A DNA stretch of 64,000 nucleotides. Source: an uncultured Prevotellaceae bacterium. Lineage in GTDB: Bacteria > Bacteroidota > Bacteroidia > Bacteroidales > Bacteroidaceae. The DNA is taken from contig CAMJQA010000003.1 of NCBI GenBank assembly GCA_946407895.1, positions 1 through 64,000 of the forward strand, given 5' to 3'. Positions 8,498 to 16,106 of the stretch are shown one piece after another; within the stretch, counting starts at the first letter, position 1, and every line of letters starts with the position of its first letter. The notes beneath the pieces are model-generated. The model saw nothing but the letters and a program-made list of their open reading frames with translations. It was not told where the DNA came from and ran no database searches. Both the position numbers and the translations under genes were made by a program.

Positions 8498-8981
8498 GAG
8501 GCGCTATAGTTGCCGCGCCTACGAATCCCGCCCCATCGAGGCGGAGAAACTGGAGTACATCCAGGAGTGTGTACGCCTGGCACCCAGTGCCGTGAACCGC
8601 CAGCCCTGGAAATTCATACTTGTTTCAGGGCAGCCCGAGCTGGGCATACTCCACGAATGCTATAACCGCGAATGGATTAGGAACGCACCGGCCATAGTGG
8701 TCTGCTGCCAGAACAGACAGGAGGCTTGGGTGCGGCCCTGCGACGGCAAGAACCATGCCGACATAGACATCGCCATTGCCGTAGAGCACCTGGTGCTGGC
8801 CGCAGCAGAGGTGGGGCTGGGTTCCTGCTGGGTATGCAACTTCGATGCTCCCCTGCTGGCCCGCAACTTTCCCCTACCCCAGGGCTACGAAGCAGCGGCC
8901 TTGGTACCACTGGGTTATCCGGCCGTGCCCGCTACCGAGAAGAAACGCAAACCGACCGAGGATGTATGGGAGACAAGATGA
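8475..8981 (+). CDS. nitroreductase-family flavoprotein
   Basis: A 168-residue FMN-dependent nitroreductase-like protein. The N-terminal RRYSCRAYESRPIE motif binds FMN phosphate, LAPSAVNRQPWKF is the second FMN loop, and GLGSCWVCNFD plus ALVPLGYPA are the C-terminal family blocks. The start was placed at MNFKELCERR because this is where family similarity begins; it overlaps the end of the helicase gene. The physiological substrate is unknown; the family reduces nitroaromatics, quinones or enones with NAD(P)H. Its stop overlaps the next ATG (ATGA). Confidence 0.88.
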   Translation: MNFKELCERRYSCRAYESRPIEAEKLEYIQECVRLAPSAVNRQPWKFILVSGQPELGILHECYNREWIRNAPAIVVCCQNRQEAWVRPCDGKNHADIDIAIAVEHLVLAAAEVGLGSCWVCNFDAPLLARNFPLPQGYEAAALVPLGYPAVPATEKKRKPTEDVWETR

Positions 8982-9229
8982 AGGCCGGAAGAAGACTTCT
9001 GCCCCTGCTCGCCTTGGGCATGTTCCTGCTGTCAGCACCGAGCATCAACGGTAAGGTCCGCCCGGCAACCTATCCCGCCAACGGACGCCTTGAACTGACG
9101 GAGGTTGCCGACCTCGGTGGCGACACGCTGCTGCTGCCTCCCGAGACAACCATACAGTTGCGCGGTGGATATTTCAGGAACGGAACTGTAGTGGGCCACA
9201 AGACGTCCAGCCTCATTCCCAAGTCGTAA
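8978..9229 (+). pseudogene. truncated N-terminus of a secreted beta-helix protein
   Basis: An 83-codon reading frame that overlaps the nitroreductase stop (ATGA). It begins with a clear signal peptide (RRLLPLLALGMFLLSAPS) and continues with a segment of the type L-x-D-L-G-G-D-T-L-x-L-P followed by LRGGYFRNGTVVG, which is how many Bacteroidales right-handed beta-helix surface proteins begin after the signal. The frame then stops and AT-rich non-coding DNA follows, with no continuation in another frame before the next gene. I read it as a decayed remnant; a real short secreted peptide is possible. Confidence 0.5.
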
Positions 9230-9304
9230 ACCCATATCCCAGCCTCACAAAATTCAAAGAAGATACATAAAATATCACACTTAAACCTATAACACAACCG
9301 AACT

Positions 9305-10183
9305 ATGAACAGAAGAGATTTCATGAAAGCGGGCCTGGCCAGCGCAGTTGCGCTGAGCGTGCCCGAGGGTGTACAGGCCGCTGCAGCAGCTGCCAATGAA
9401 CCGAAAAACGACCAGAAGAACTCCACGCTGAAGAAGCCCGCGCGCGAGGAGCCTTTCCACCTGGGAATGGCCGGCTTCACCTTCGTGAAGTTCGACATCG
9501 ACACCACGCTGGAGTTCATGCAGAAACTGGACGTCCACTACCTCTGCATCAAGGACTTCCACCTGCCCCTGAAGAGTAATGCCGAGCAGATAGCCGCCTT
9601 CCACCAGAAGTTGGCCGCCCACGGCGTAACGGGCTACGGCGTAGGCCCCATCTACATGAGAAGCCAGGCTGATGTGGACCGCGCCTTTGACTATGCACAG
9701 CGCGTAGGCGTGAACCTGCTGGTGGGCGTACCCAACTACGACCTGCTGGACTACGTAGAGACCAAGGTGAAGCAGTATGACATACGGCTGGCCATCCACC
9801 TGCACGGTCCCGACATGCCCGACCTCTACCCCGACGCCACCACTATCTGGGAGAAGGTGAAGGATCGCGACCCGCGCATGGGCATGTGCCTGGACATCGG
9901 CCACAACCTGCGCTACGGTGCCGACTCGCTCAAGGACCTGAAACGCTACCACACCCGCGTCTTCGACATGCACATGAAGGACGTAACCGGAACCACAAAG
10001 GCCAACGGCTCGGTTGAGCTGGGACGCGGCGTCATTGACTTCCCAGAATATGTACGCATCATGCGCAAGGTGAAGTACACCGGCTCCGTAAGCCTGGAGT
10101 ACGAGAAGAACATGACCAACCCCTTCGAGGAAATACGCGAATCGATTGGTTACTTCAGAGGCGTCTGCGCCGCAGTAAAATAA
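9305..10183 (+). CDS. exported sugar phosphate isomerase/epimerase-like TIM-barrel protein
   Basis: A 292-residue protein with a twin-arginine-type signal (MNRRDFMKAGLASAVAL, cleavage near residue 25) and an AP-endonuclease-2/xylose isomerase-like TIM barrel from about residue 50. Barrel motifs include YLCIKDFHLP, VGVPNYD, AIHLHGPD, MGMCLDIGHN and DMHMKDV, whose His, Glu and Asp residues usually bind a divalent metal, and SLEYEKN near the end. Relatives include sugar epimerases and enzymes acting on 3-keto sugars. The substrate cannot be told from sequence. It is 20 bp upstream of a secreted GH71/GH99-like gene, suggesting joint action on a carbohydrate in the periplasm. Confidence 0.82.
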   Translation: MNRRDFMKAGLASAVALSVPEGVQAAAAAANEPKNDQKNSTLKKPAREEPFHLGMAGFTFVKFDIDTTLEFMQKLDVHYLCIKDFHLPLKSNAEQIAAFHQKLAAHGVTGYGVGPIYMRSQADVDRAFDYAQRVGVNLLVGVPNYDLLDYVETKVKQYDIRLAIHLHGPDMPDLYPDATTIWEKVKDRDPRMGMCLDIGHNLRYGADSLKDLKRYHTRVFDMHMKDVTGTTKANGSVELGRGVIDFPEYVRIMRKVKYTGSVSLEYEKNMTNPFEEIRESIGYFRGVCAAVK

Positions 10184-10202
10184 GGAAAGGACAAGTCAGA
10201 AA

Positions 10203-12209
10203 ATGATGACAGCAACTTGCAGAGGCGGGGGCCGCATGGCCCTGCGCCTTCTATTCAGCCTGCTTGCCACAACAGGACTGGCTGCTGACTTGCATGCTCA
10301 AAACGAGGGCAGCCACCTGATGGCCGATACATGGGTAGCCACCGATGCCCTGGGGCGCACGATGCCCACCAGCCAGGAATGTGCCCTGCGCACAGACAAG
10401 CCGCGCACCGTGGGCCTCTTCTACATCACCTGGCACACCCAGGGGCTCCACAACGGCCGCCCCTACCGGCACGACGTAACCCGCGTGCTTAATGAAGACC
10501 CGCAGGCCCGCACACAATGGGACAACAAGGCATGGGACGGTGGCGGCACCTATCATTGGGGCGAGCCCGAATACGGCTACTTCCTGTCGCGCGACCGCTA
10601 TGTGGTGCGCCACGACCTGAGTATGCTGGCCGATGCAGGCGTTGACGTGCTGATTCTGGACGTAACCAATGCCGTACACTATTGGGACGAATGGGAGGTA
10701 CTCTTCCAGGAGATGGACGAGATGCGGCGCATGGGAAACGATGTTCCCCGCTTCTGCTTCTGGGCCTTCAACGGACCCGTAACGAATGTGGTGCAGCAGC
10801 TCTACGACCGTTATTACAAGACAGGCCGCTACCGCGACTCGTGGTTCATCTGGCAGGGAAAGCCCCTGCTGCTCTACAATGCCAATCCCGATGTAGATGC
10901 CAACCATACGGGCGGCGGCATGGACAAGAACGACTACTCGCCCGAGGTGAAGCAGTTCTTCACCCTACGGAATATGTGGTGGGGCTACTACGAATGGGGC
11001 GGCAAGCGCTTTGTGGGCACAGAGGACAACTGGTCGTTCGGTCTGGACCTGGGTGACAAGCGGGTGGCCGACCTCTCGCCCCAGGAACTCTGCGCCAAGC
11101 ACAACGGCCGGCTCGAGGAGTTTGCCGTCACGCCCGCCCAGCACCCCGTCTCCATCATCGGAAAATCATGGACTCGCCAGGACAAAGAGCCCGAGCTGAA
11201 CGAGTACGACATGCCCGACAAGGCCTACGTGCCCTGGCTGAAAGAGGTCAGGGAGAATCCCGTGCAGTACGGCATCTACTTCCAGGACCGATGGGAGGAA
11301 TGCCTGCAGGCTGACCCCGACTTCGTCTATCTGAACGACTGGAACGAATGGACGGCAGGCCGCTACCGCAGCAGCATAGACCCCAGCGGCACCCTGCCCG
11401 GGCCCACCACCTTCCTGGGGCGCGAGAACCCCTTCTACTTCGTGGATCAGTACAATGCCGAGTTCTGCCGCACAATAGCGCCCATGAAGGGCGGCTTCAC
11501 CGACAACTACTACATGCAGATGGTGCAGAACATACGCCGCTACAAGGGCGTCAGCGAGCTACCCCAGGCCAGCGGATACAGTAGCATCAGCATCGACGGC
11601 GACTTCAGCGACTGGGAGGCAGTTAGCCCCACCTATCGCGATACCCGCGGCGATGTGCTGCACCGCGACCACGACGGATACGGCAACCTGCACTATACCG
11701 ACCAGTCGGGCCGCAACGATATTGTGCTCTGCAAGGTGGCTGTGGACAAAAAGAACATCTACTTCTACTGCCAGACGGACAAGCCCCTCACGGAGCCTCA
11801 GTATCAGGGTCAGGGCGCTCTGTTGGATACGGAATGGATGACCCTGCACATCGACGGCGACAAGAACCATCAGACGGGCTGGCAGGGCTTCGAGGTGGAA
11901 GTTGGCGGCATCCGCACCGACAACCGCAGCCAGTGCTACATCTGGAGGAACCCCTCAGACGGCAGCCTGCCAGCAGCCCGTGGTACCCTCGGCAGCAATC
12001 CGGCCGACCAGTTTGCAAGCATCAGCTGGAAGGACAACCAGCTGGAGCTCTCCATTCCGCGCGAGGCACTTGGGCTGTGGGGCAACGAGTTGTCGTTCGA
12101 CTTCAAGTGGTCGGACAATGCCCAGGGCACCGACATCATCTCTATGTCCACCACGGGCGACACGGCTCCCAACCGCCGCTTCTGCTACCGCTTCCAATGG
12201 AGTAAGTAA
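10203..12209 (+). CDS. secreted GH71/GH99-like TIM-barrel protein with C-terminal CBM9-like domain
   Basis: A 668-residue protein with an N-terminal signal peptide (MALRLLFSLLATTGLAADLHAQ; the ATG at 10236 is an alternative start). Residues of roughly 65-440 resemble the GH71/GH99/WbsX-type barrel: VGLFYITWHTQG, YFLSRDRYVVRHDLSMLADAGVDVLILD, RFCFWAFN and PDFVYLNDWNEWTAGRY, the last a typical near-C-terminal block of these barrels. Residues of about 460-665 (SIDGDFSDWEAV onward) look like a CBM9/DOMON-type beta-sandwich. This architecture suggests cleavage or binding of an alpha-linked polysaccharide or glycan outside the cytoplasm. Activity is unproven. It sits between the TIM-barrel epimerase-like gene and purU. 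Confidence 0.72.
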   Translation: MMTATCRGGGRMALRLLFSLLATTGLAADLHAQNEGSHLMADTWVATDALGRTMPTSQECALRTDKPRTVGLFYITWHTQGLHNGRPYRHDVTRVLNEDPQARTQWDNKAWDGGGTYHWGEPEYGYFLSRDRYVVRHDLSMLADAGVDVLILDVTNAVHYWDEWEVLFQEMDEMRRMGNDVPRFCFWAFNGPVTNVVQQLYDRYYKTGRYRDSWFIWQGKPLLLYNANPDVDANHTGGGMDKNDYSPEVKQFFTLRNMWWGYYEWGGKRFVGTEDNWSFGLDLGDKRVADLSPQELCAKHNGRLEEFAVTPAQHPVSIIGKSWTRQDKEPELNEYDMPDKAYVPWLKEVRENPVQYGIYFQDRWEECLQADPDFVYLNDWNEWTAGRYRSSIDPSGTLPGPTTFLGRENPFYFVDQYNAEFCRTIAPMKGGFTDNYYMQMVQNIRRYKGVSELPQASGYSSISIDGDFSDWEAVSPTYRDTRGDVLHRDHDGYGNLHYTDQSGRNDIVLCKVAVDKKNIYFYCQTDKPLTEPQYQGQGALLDTEWMTLHIDGDKNHQTGWQGFEVEVGGIRTDNRSQCYIWRNPSDGSLPAARGTLGSNPADQFASISWKDNQLELSIPREALGLWGNELSFDFKWSDNAQGTDIISMSTTGDTAPNRRFCYRFQWSK

Positions 12210-12238
12210 ATGGTAAATCGTCAAATAGTAAATCGTTT
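12209..12238. repeat. short AAATCGTCAAATAG-like repeat
   Basis: Two near copies of GTAAATCGT separated by CAAATA fill the 30-bp gap before purU. This resembles the other small intergenic arrays of the window. Confidence 0.4.
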
Positions 12239-12239
12239 A

Positions 12240-13103
12240 ATGAAACCAACCGCCATACTTCTGCTATATTGCCCCGACCAGCCGGGCATCATCAGCGAGG
12301 TTACAAAGTTTATCACAGACAACAAGGGGAACATCGTCTACCTGGATCAGTACGTTGACCACGAGGACGGCATGTTCTTCATGAGAATAGAGTGGGAACT
12401 GGAACGCTTCCTCATCCCGCGGGAGAAGATATGCGAGTACATGACTACCCTCTACGCGCAGCGCTATCGCATGACCTTCAACCTATACTTCTCCGACGAG
12501 CGCCCGCGCATGGCCATCTTCGTCAGCCGCATGAGCCATTGCCTCTACGACCTGCTGGCCCGCTACAAGGCCGGCGAGTGGCAGGTGGACATCCCCTGCA
12601 TCGTCTCCAACCACGAAGACCTGCGCTATGTGGCCGAACAGTTCAATATCCCTTACTACGTCTGGTCCATCAGCAAAGACCATTCGAACAAGGCTGAGGT
12701 GGAGGCTGCCGAGATGGAGCTGCTCAGGCGCGAGCGCGTTACCTTCATCGTGCTGGCCCGCTACATGCAGATTATCAGCGACGATATGATAGCAGCCTAT
12801 CCGCACCATATCATCAACATCCACCACTCCTTCCTGCCCGCCTTTGTGGGCGCCAAGCCCTACCATCAGGCATGGGAGCGGGGCGTGAAGATAATAGGTG
12901 CCACCAGCCACTACGTGACGGCCGAGCTGGATGCCGGGCCTATCATAGAGCAGGACGTGGCCCGCATCACCCACAAGGACACGCCCGAGAGCCTGGCCCT
13001 GAAGGGCAAGGACCTGGAGAAAATCGTACTCTCACGCGCCGTCAGCAAGCACATCGAGCGCAAGATACTGACCTTCAAGAACAAGACCGTTATCTTCAGC
13101 TGA
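12240..13103 (+). CDS. purU: formyltetrahydrofolate deformylase
   Basis: A 287-residue protein that hydrolyses 10-formyl-THF to THF and formate, balancing one-carbon pools and supplying formate for PurT-type purine synthesis. Residues 1-85 form an ACT regulatory domain (LLLYCPDQPGIISEVTKFI); residues of about 90-275 are the formyltransferase fold, with the catalytic block NIHHSFLPAF and downstream GATSHYVTAELDAGPII. Length is standard for PurU. The start was set at MKPTAILL, where similarity begins, rather than an upstream ATG within the repeat. It may be transcribed with the preceding sugar genes only by proximity. Confidence 0.95.
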   Translation: MKPTAILLLYCPDQPGIISEVTKFITDNKGNIVYLDQYVDHEDGMFFMRIEWELERFLIPREKICEYMTTLYAQRYRMTFNLYFSDERPRMAIFVSRMSHCLYDLLARYKAGEWQVDIPCIVSNHEDLRYVAEQFNIPYYVWSISKDHSNKAEVEAAEMELLRRERVTFIVLARYMQIISDDMIAAYPHHIINIHHSFLPAFVGAKPYHQAWERGVKIIGATSHYVTAELDAGPIIEQDVARITHKDTPESLALKGKDLEKIVLSRAVSKHIERKILTFKNKTVIFS

Positions 13104-13150
13104 ACGGCCAGCTGCGGAGAAGGCACGACGCCCCCCGGCGGCGGCGGGCA

Positions 13151-14056
13151 CTACTTCTTGCTGAAGATGCTCCATACGGGTTGTCCGCGCCATGCCTGGG
13201 GCCTGCGCAGGCGGAACACCTCGGCAATGGTGGCAGCCATGTCGTACTGCATGATAACATCGGATATCTCGCCCTGCTGCCTGATGCCCTTGCCATAGGC
13301 GATGAAGGGGATTTCCATCTCCAGGATGGAGGAGCCGCCATGCCCGTTTTCCTTGCCGCCGTGGTCGGCGGTCATGAGGATGACGGTATCGTCCCACATG
13401 CCTGCATCGCGGATGGCCTGGAGGACGCGTCCCACCTGCGTGTCCAGGTAGGCCAGCATGTCGTAGTACTTGGGCGTGTCGTGCCCGTTGACGTGCCCCT
13501 CATGGTCCAGAGCCACGTAGCATACAGCCAGCAGGTTGGGCTTCTTGTCGAGGATGTACCGCTCGGCAAGGCGCGTCAGGTGATCGGGGTCCTGTTCGTA
13601 ATCCTCGGCGCGGTCCCAATAGTTGAGGGCCAGGGTGTCGATTACATGGAGCACGCCCGGCCACTCCACCAGGCACCCCATCTCGGCCTCGGGGTTCTGC
13701 TCGCGCATGATGGAGAATACGCTGGGAAACTTCTGCCGTTCATTCTCGATCATCGAGGGGATGTCGGGGCGCTGGGAGTTCCACTTCATGTAGCCGTGCA
13801 TCTCGGTGGGAGCGCCATTGAACATAGAGGCCCAGTTGATGGCCGAGGCGGAGGGGAGCACGGCGCGGTCGCGCAGGGAATAGCTGCCATGCTCCATGAG
13901 CCAGCGTATATTGGGGATGTCATGAGCACGGGGAACGCTGTAGGCTCCCCACCCGTCCAAACCTATTACCACTACGTGGCGCGCACGCCAACGCTTTGCC
14001 TGGGCCCCGCCTGCCGCCAGCAGGAGGAGCAACATCAGAAGGAATATCTTTTTCAT
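13151..14056 (-). CDS. secreted alkaline phosphatase-superfamily phosphodiesterase
   Basis: A 301-residue protein with a signal peptide (MKKIFLLMLLLLLAAGGAQA) followed by a type I phosphodiesterase/nucleotide pyrophosphatase core. Metal-binding landmarks are VIGLDGWG (first Asp), a probable nucleophile in LPSASAINWAS, DHEGHVNGHD and TADHGGKENGHG. Such enzymes cleave phosphodiester or phosphomonoester bonds with two Zn2+ ions in the periplasm. Substrate unknown. It starts 14 bp after the RsmI-like gene ends and is probably co-transcribed with it. Confidence 0.87.
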   Translation of the reverse strand: MKKIFLLMLLLLLAAGGAQAKRWRARHVVVIGLDGWGAYSVPRAHDIPNIRWLMEHGSYSLRDRAVLPSASAINWASMFNGAPTEMHGYMKWNSQRPDIPSMIENERQKFPSVFSIMREQNPEAEMGCLVEWPGVLHVIDTLALNYWDRAEDYEQDPDHLTRLAERYILDKKPNLLAVCYVALDHEGHVNGHDTPKYYDMLAYLDTQVGRVLQAIRDAGMWDDTVILMTADHGGKENGHGGSSILEMEIPFIAYGKGIRQQGEISDVIMQYDMAATIAEVFRLRRPQAWRGQPVWSIFSKK

Positions 14057-14070
14057 TTTCTATAATAACT

Positions 14071-14784
14071 TTATTTACCTATCAGGAATACGGCGGGCGT
14101 CTTGCTGAGGTCGGGCAAGCGGAGCCGCTGCCAGTCGCGTATGGTATGGGTCAGAATCCATTCGTCGGGAGTGGTGATGCCGGCGGCTATGCAGAGTCGC
14201 GTCTGAGGGCGCAGGGCGGAGAGCAGGGCCTGGAACAACTTGTGGTTGCGAAAGGGCGTTTCGATGAAAAGCTGCGTCTGCCCCTCGTTCCACGCCCTGG
14301 CCTCCAGGGCCTTGAGCCGCCTGGCGCGCTCGGCAGGCTCCACGGGCAGGTAGCCGCAGAAGGCAAAGCTCTGGCCGCACAGGCCGCTCGACATCACGGC
14401 CATTATCATGCTGCTGGGCCCCACCAGCGGAACCACGCGGAAGCCCCTCTCCTGAGCCAGGGCCACTACGGCCGCACCCGGGTCGGCCACGGCCGGACAG
14501 CCCGCCTCGCTGACCACGCCCACGGGCAGGCCCTGCTCCAGGGGCTTCAGGTAGCCGGCAAAGAGCCGCTCGTCGGCATGCTTGCCCATCTCCATGAACG
14601 TGCAGTCGTCGATGGGGAACTCGCGGTCCATCTGCCGCAGGAAACGGCGAGCCGACCGTATATTCTCCACGATGAAATGGCGTATTCCGCCCACCACCTC
14701 GGCATTCCACCGAGGCAGAACGCGCTCCAGCGGTGTGTCGCCAAGCGTGACCGGGATGAGATAAAGAGCCGATGGACAATTCAT
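14071..14784 (-). CDS. RsmI-like SAM-dependent methyltransferase (tetrapyrrole methylase fold)
   Basis: A 237-residue protein of the tetrapyrrole methylase fold that includes RsmI, the 16S rRNA C1402 2'-O-methyltransferase. Seen: LYLIPVTLGD near the start, GLPVGVVSEAGCPAVADPGA (SAM loop), GPSSMIMAVMSSGL and IETPFRNHKL. It is shorter than enterobacterial RsmI (about 286) and its N-terminus differs, so it is probably the second, less-studied paralogue found in Bacteroidetes. An upstream TTG at 14797-14799 lies inside the promoter -7 box, so the ATG at 14784 is the start; transcription would begin only a few bases upstream. Confidence 0.85.
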   Translation of the reverse strand: MNCPSALYLIPVTLGDTPLERVLPRWNAEVVGGIRHFIVENIRSARRFLRQMDREFPIDDCTFMEMGKHADERLFAGYLKPLEQGLPVGVVSEAGCPAVADPGAAVVALAQERGFRVVPLVGPSSMIMAVMSSGLCGQSFAFCGYLPVEPAERARRLKALEARAWNEGQTQLFIETPFRNHKLFQALLSALRPQTRLCIAAGITTPDEWILTHTIRDWQRLRLPDLSKTPAVFLIGK

Positions 14785-14796
14785 AATTCTACGCCG

Positions 14797-14827
14797 CAAA
14801 ATTAGACAAAAAAATTCATCCGGCCAA
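14797..14827 (-). promoter_or_regulatory. promoter of the RsmI-like/phosphodiesterase pair
   Basis: Minus strand TTG (14825-14827), 20-bp spacer, TAATTTTG (14797-14804). A full match to the Bacteroidetes -33/-7 pattern, giving a leader of about 6 nt. Confidence 0.7.
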
Positions 14828-14855
14828 ACATTTTTGCAGGAATTTGAGCCAAGGC

Positions 14856-14886
14856 TTGGAGGATTCGGATATTAGTCGTATCTTTG
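14856..14886 (+). promoter_or_regulatory. promoter of the SGNH hydrolase gene
   Basis: TTG (14856-14858), 20-bp spacer, TATCTTTG (14879-14886). It is divergent from the RsmI-like promoter, with about 30 bp between the -33 elements. Confidence 0.7.
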
Positions 14887-14923
14887 CACTACTGAACTAT
14901 CGAACTTTTAAACCTAATCAGAT

Positions 14924-15763
14924 ATGTACACAACAACGACAAACAAAATGAAAAGACTGGGTATAGCCCTATTATTGCTGAGCCTCATCATGACACTCAG
15001 GGCAGAGAATCAGGCGCAAACCCTCACCCACCCCTGGGCAGGAGCCAGGATAGGTTACATCGGCGACTCCATTACCGACCCCAACGTGCGCCAGGGCGAC
15101 ATGAAGCACTACTGGGGCTGGCTGGAGCAATGGCTGGGCACCACCACCTACAACTACTCCGTGAGCGGCTTCACCCTGCTGAACGGGCTGGGCAGCGTGG
15201 ACAAGCTATACAAGGAGCACGGGCAGGAGGTTGATGCCATCCTTGTCTTCCTGGGCACCAACGACTATAACAGTTCCTTGCCCCTGGGCGAGTTCTTCAG
15301 CTACAGGGAAGAAGAGGTGGAGGTGGCCACCGGACAGCCTCGCCACCTGGAGAAGCGCCTGCGCCGGCAGCCCATCCTGAGCCAAGAGACCGTAAAGGGG
15401 CGGCTCAACCTGCTCATCCAGAAGCTGAAGCAGCTCTACCCCACCAAGCAGATTGTGCTCATGACGCCCCTCCACCGCGGCTACGCCACCTTCGGCGACA
15501 AGAACATACAGCCCGACGAGAGCTACCCCAACGCCCAGGGCTACTACATACACGACCTGGTGGAAGCCGTGCGCCAGGCGGGCCAGCTGTGGTCGGTGCC
15601 CGTCATCGACCTCTTCAGCCTGAGCGGACTCATGCCAAGCCTGCCCGAGCACAGCCAGTATTTCATGAACCCTGAGCACGACCGCCTCCACCCCAACGGC
15701 GCAGGGCACGAGCGCCTGGCACGCACCATCATGCAGCAGACACTACTGCTGCCCCTGTTCTGA
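14924..15763 (+). CDS. secreted SGNH/GDSL-family hydrolase
   Basis: A 279-residue protein with a signal peptide (MKRLGIALLLLSLIMTLRA; the in-frame ATG at 14948 is an alternative start). SGNH blocks are present in order: block I GYIGDSITDP with the nucleophilic Ser, a Gly in the NYSVSGFT block, block III FLGTNDYN, and block V DRLHPNGAGH with the Asp-x-x-His pair. Family members are esterases, often deacetylating plant or host glycans. It is monocistronic and convergent with the CotH gene. Confidence 0.88.
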   Translation: MYTTTTNKMKRLGIALLLLSLIMTLRAENQAQTLTHPWAGARIGYIGDSITDPNVRQGDMKHYWGWLEQWLGTTTYNYSVSGFTLLNGLGSVDKLYKEHGQEVDAILVFLGTNDYNSSLPLGEFFSYREEEVEVATGQPRHLEKRLRRQPILSQETVKGRLNLLIQKLKQLYPTKQIVLMTPLHRGYATFGDKNIQPDESYPNAQGYYIHDLVEAVRQAGQLWSVPVIDLFSLSGLMPSLPEHSQYFMNPEHDRLHPNGAGHERLARTIMQQTLLLPLF

Positions 15764-15837
15764 AAAAGCGCGGGGGGAGGGAAAAGCGGAGTAAAGAAGT
15801 AAAGACGACAATTCCGCCACGGGCTAATTCTCCACGT

Positions 15838-15861
15838 ATTGCGGATTATTTTCTCCGCAAT
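15838..15861. other. small hairpin in convergent spacer
   Basis: ATTGCGGA and TCCGCAAT form an 8-bp perfect stem with an 8-nt loop just downstream of the SGNH hydrolase gene. There is no T-run, so its role as a terminator is uncertain. Confidence 0.4.
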
Positions 15862-15890
15862 CGGGGAGGAAATTTCCCCATACCCCGTAC

Positions 15891-15965
15891 AATTTTCCGT
15901 TCAAAGACCTGAAACGTACGTTCAAAGACCTGAAACATACGTTCAAAGTCTTTGAACGGAAAATT
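15891..15965. repeat. 18-bp inverted repeat containing 21-bp direct repeats
   Basis: Perfect 18-bp arms (15891-15908 and 15948-15965) enclose tandem 21-bp units beginning GTTCAAAGACCTGAAAC (15899 and 15920) that end in an operator-like palindrome, GTTCAAAG-T-CTTTGAAC (15941-15957). The spacer between 15764 and 16106 holds no gene. The site is between convergent genes, so a 3'-end structure is more likely than a promoter operator. Confidence 0.7.
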
Positions 15966-15978
15966 AATCCGGCAGAAA

Positions 15979-16058
15979 AGACTTTCTTCCCGAGGTAGAG
16001 GGACTCTCTTCCCGAGGGACGTGGACTTTCTTCCCGAGGCAGAGGGACTTTCCTCCGC
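15979..16058. repeat. 22-bp tandem repeat
   Basis: Three full and one partial copy of a 22-bp unit (GGACTTTCTTCCCGAGG core) starting at 15979, 16001, 16023 and 16045, located between the inverted repeat and the end of the CotH gene. Confidence 0.75.
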
Positions 16059-16106
16059 CCGTTTTGGCGTAAGCAGGCTCCCCTGAATGTTTCTTTTATG
16101 GGGAGG

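Noticed and set aside
14797..14799. TTG as start of the RsmI-like gene, adding five residues
   Set aside because: It lies inside the TAATTTTG promoter box; the ATG at 14784 fits the family start.
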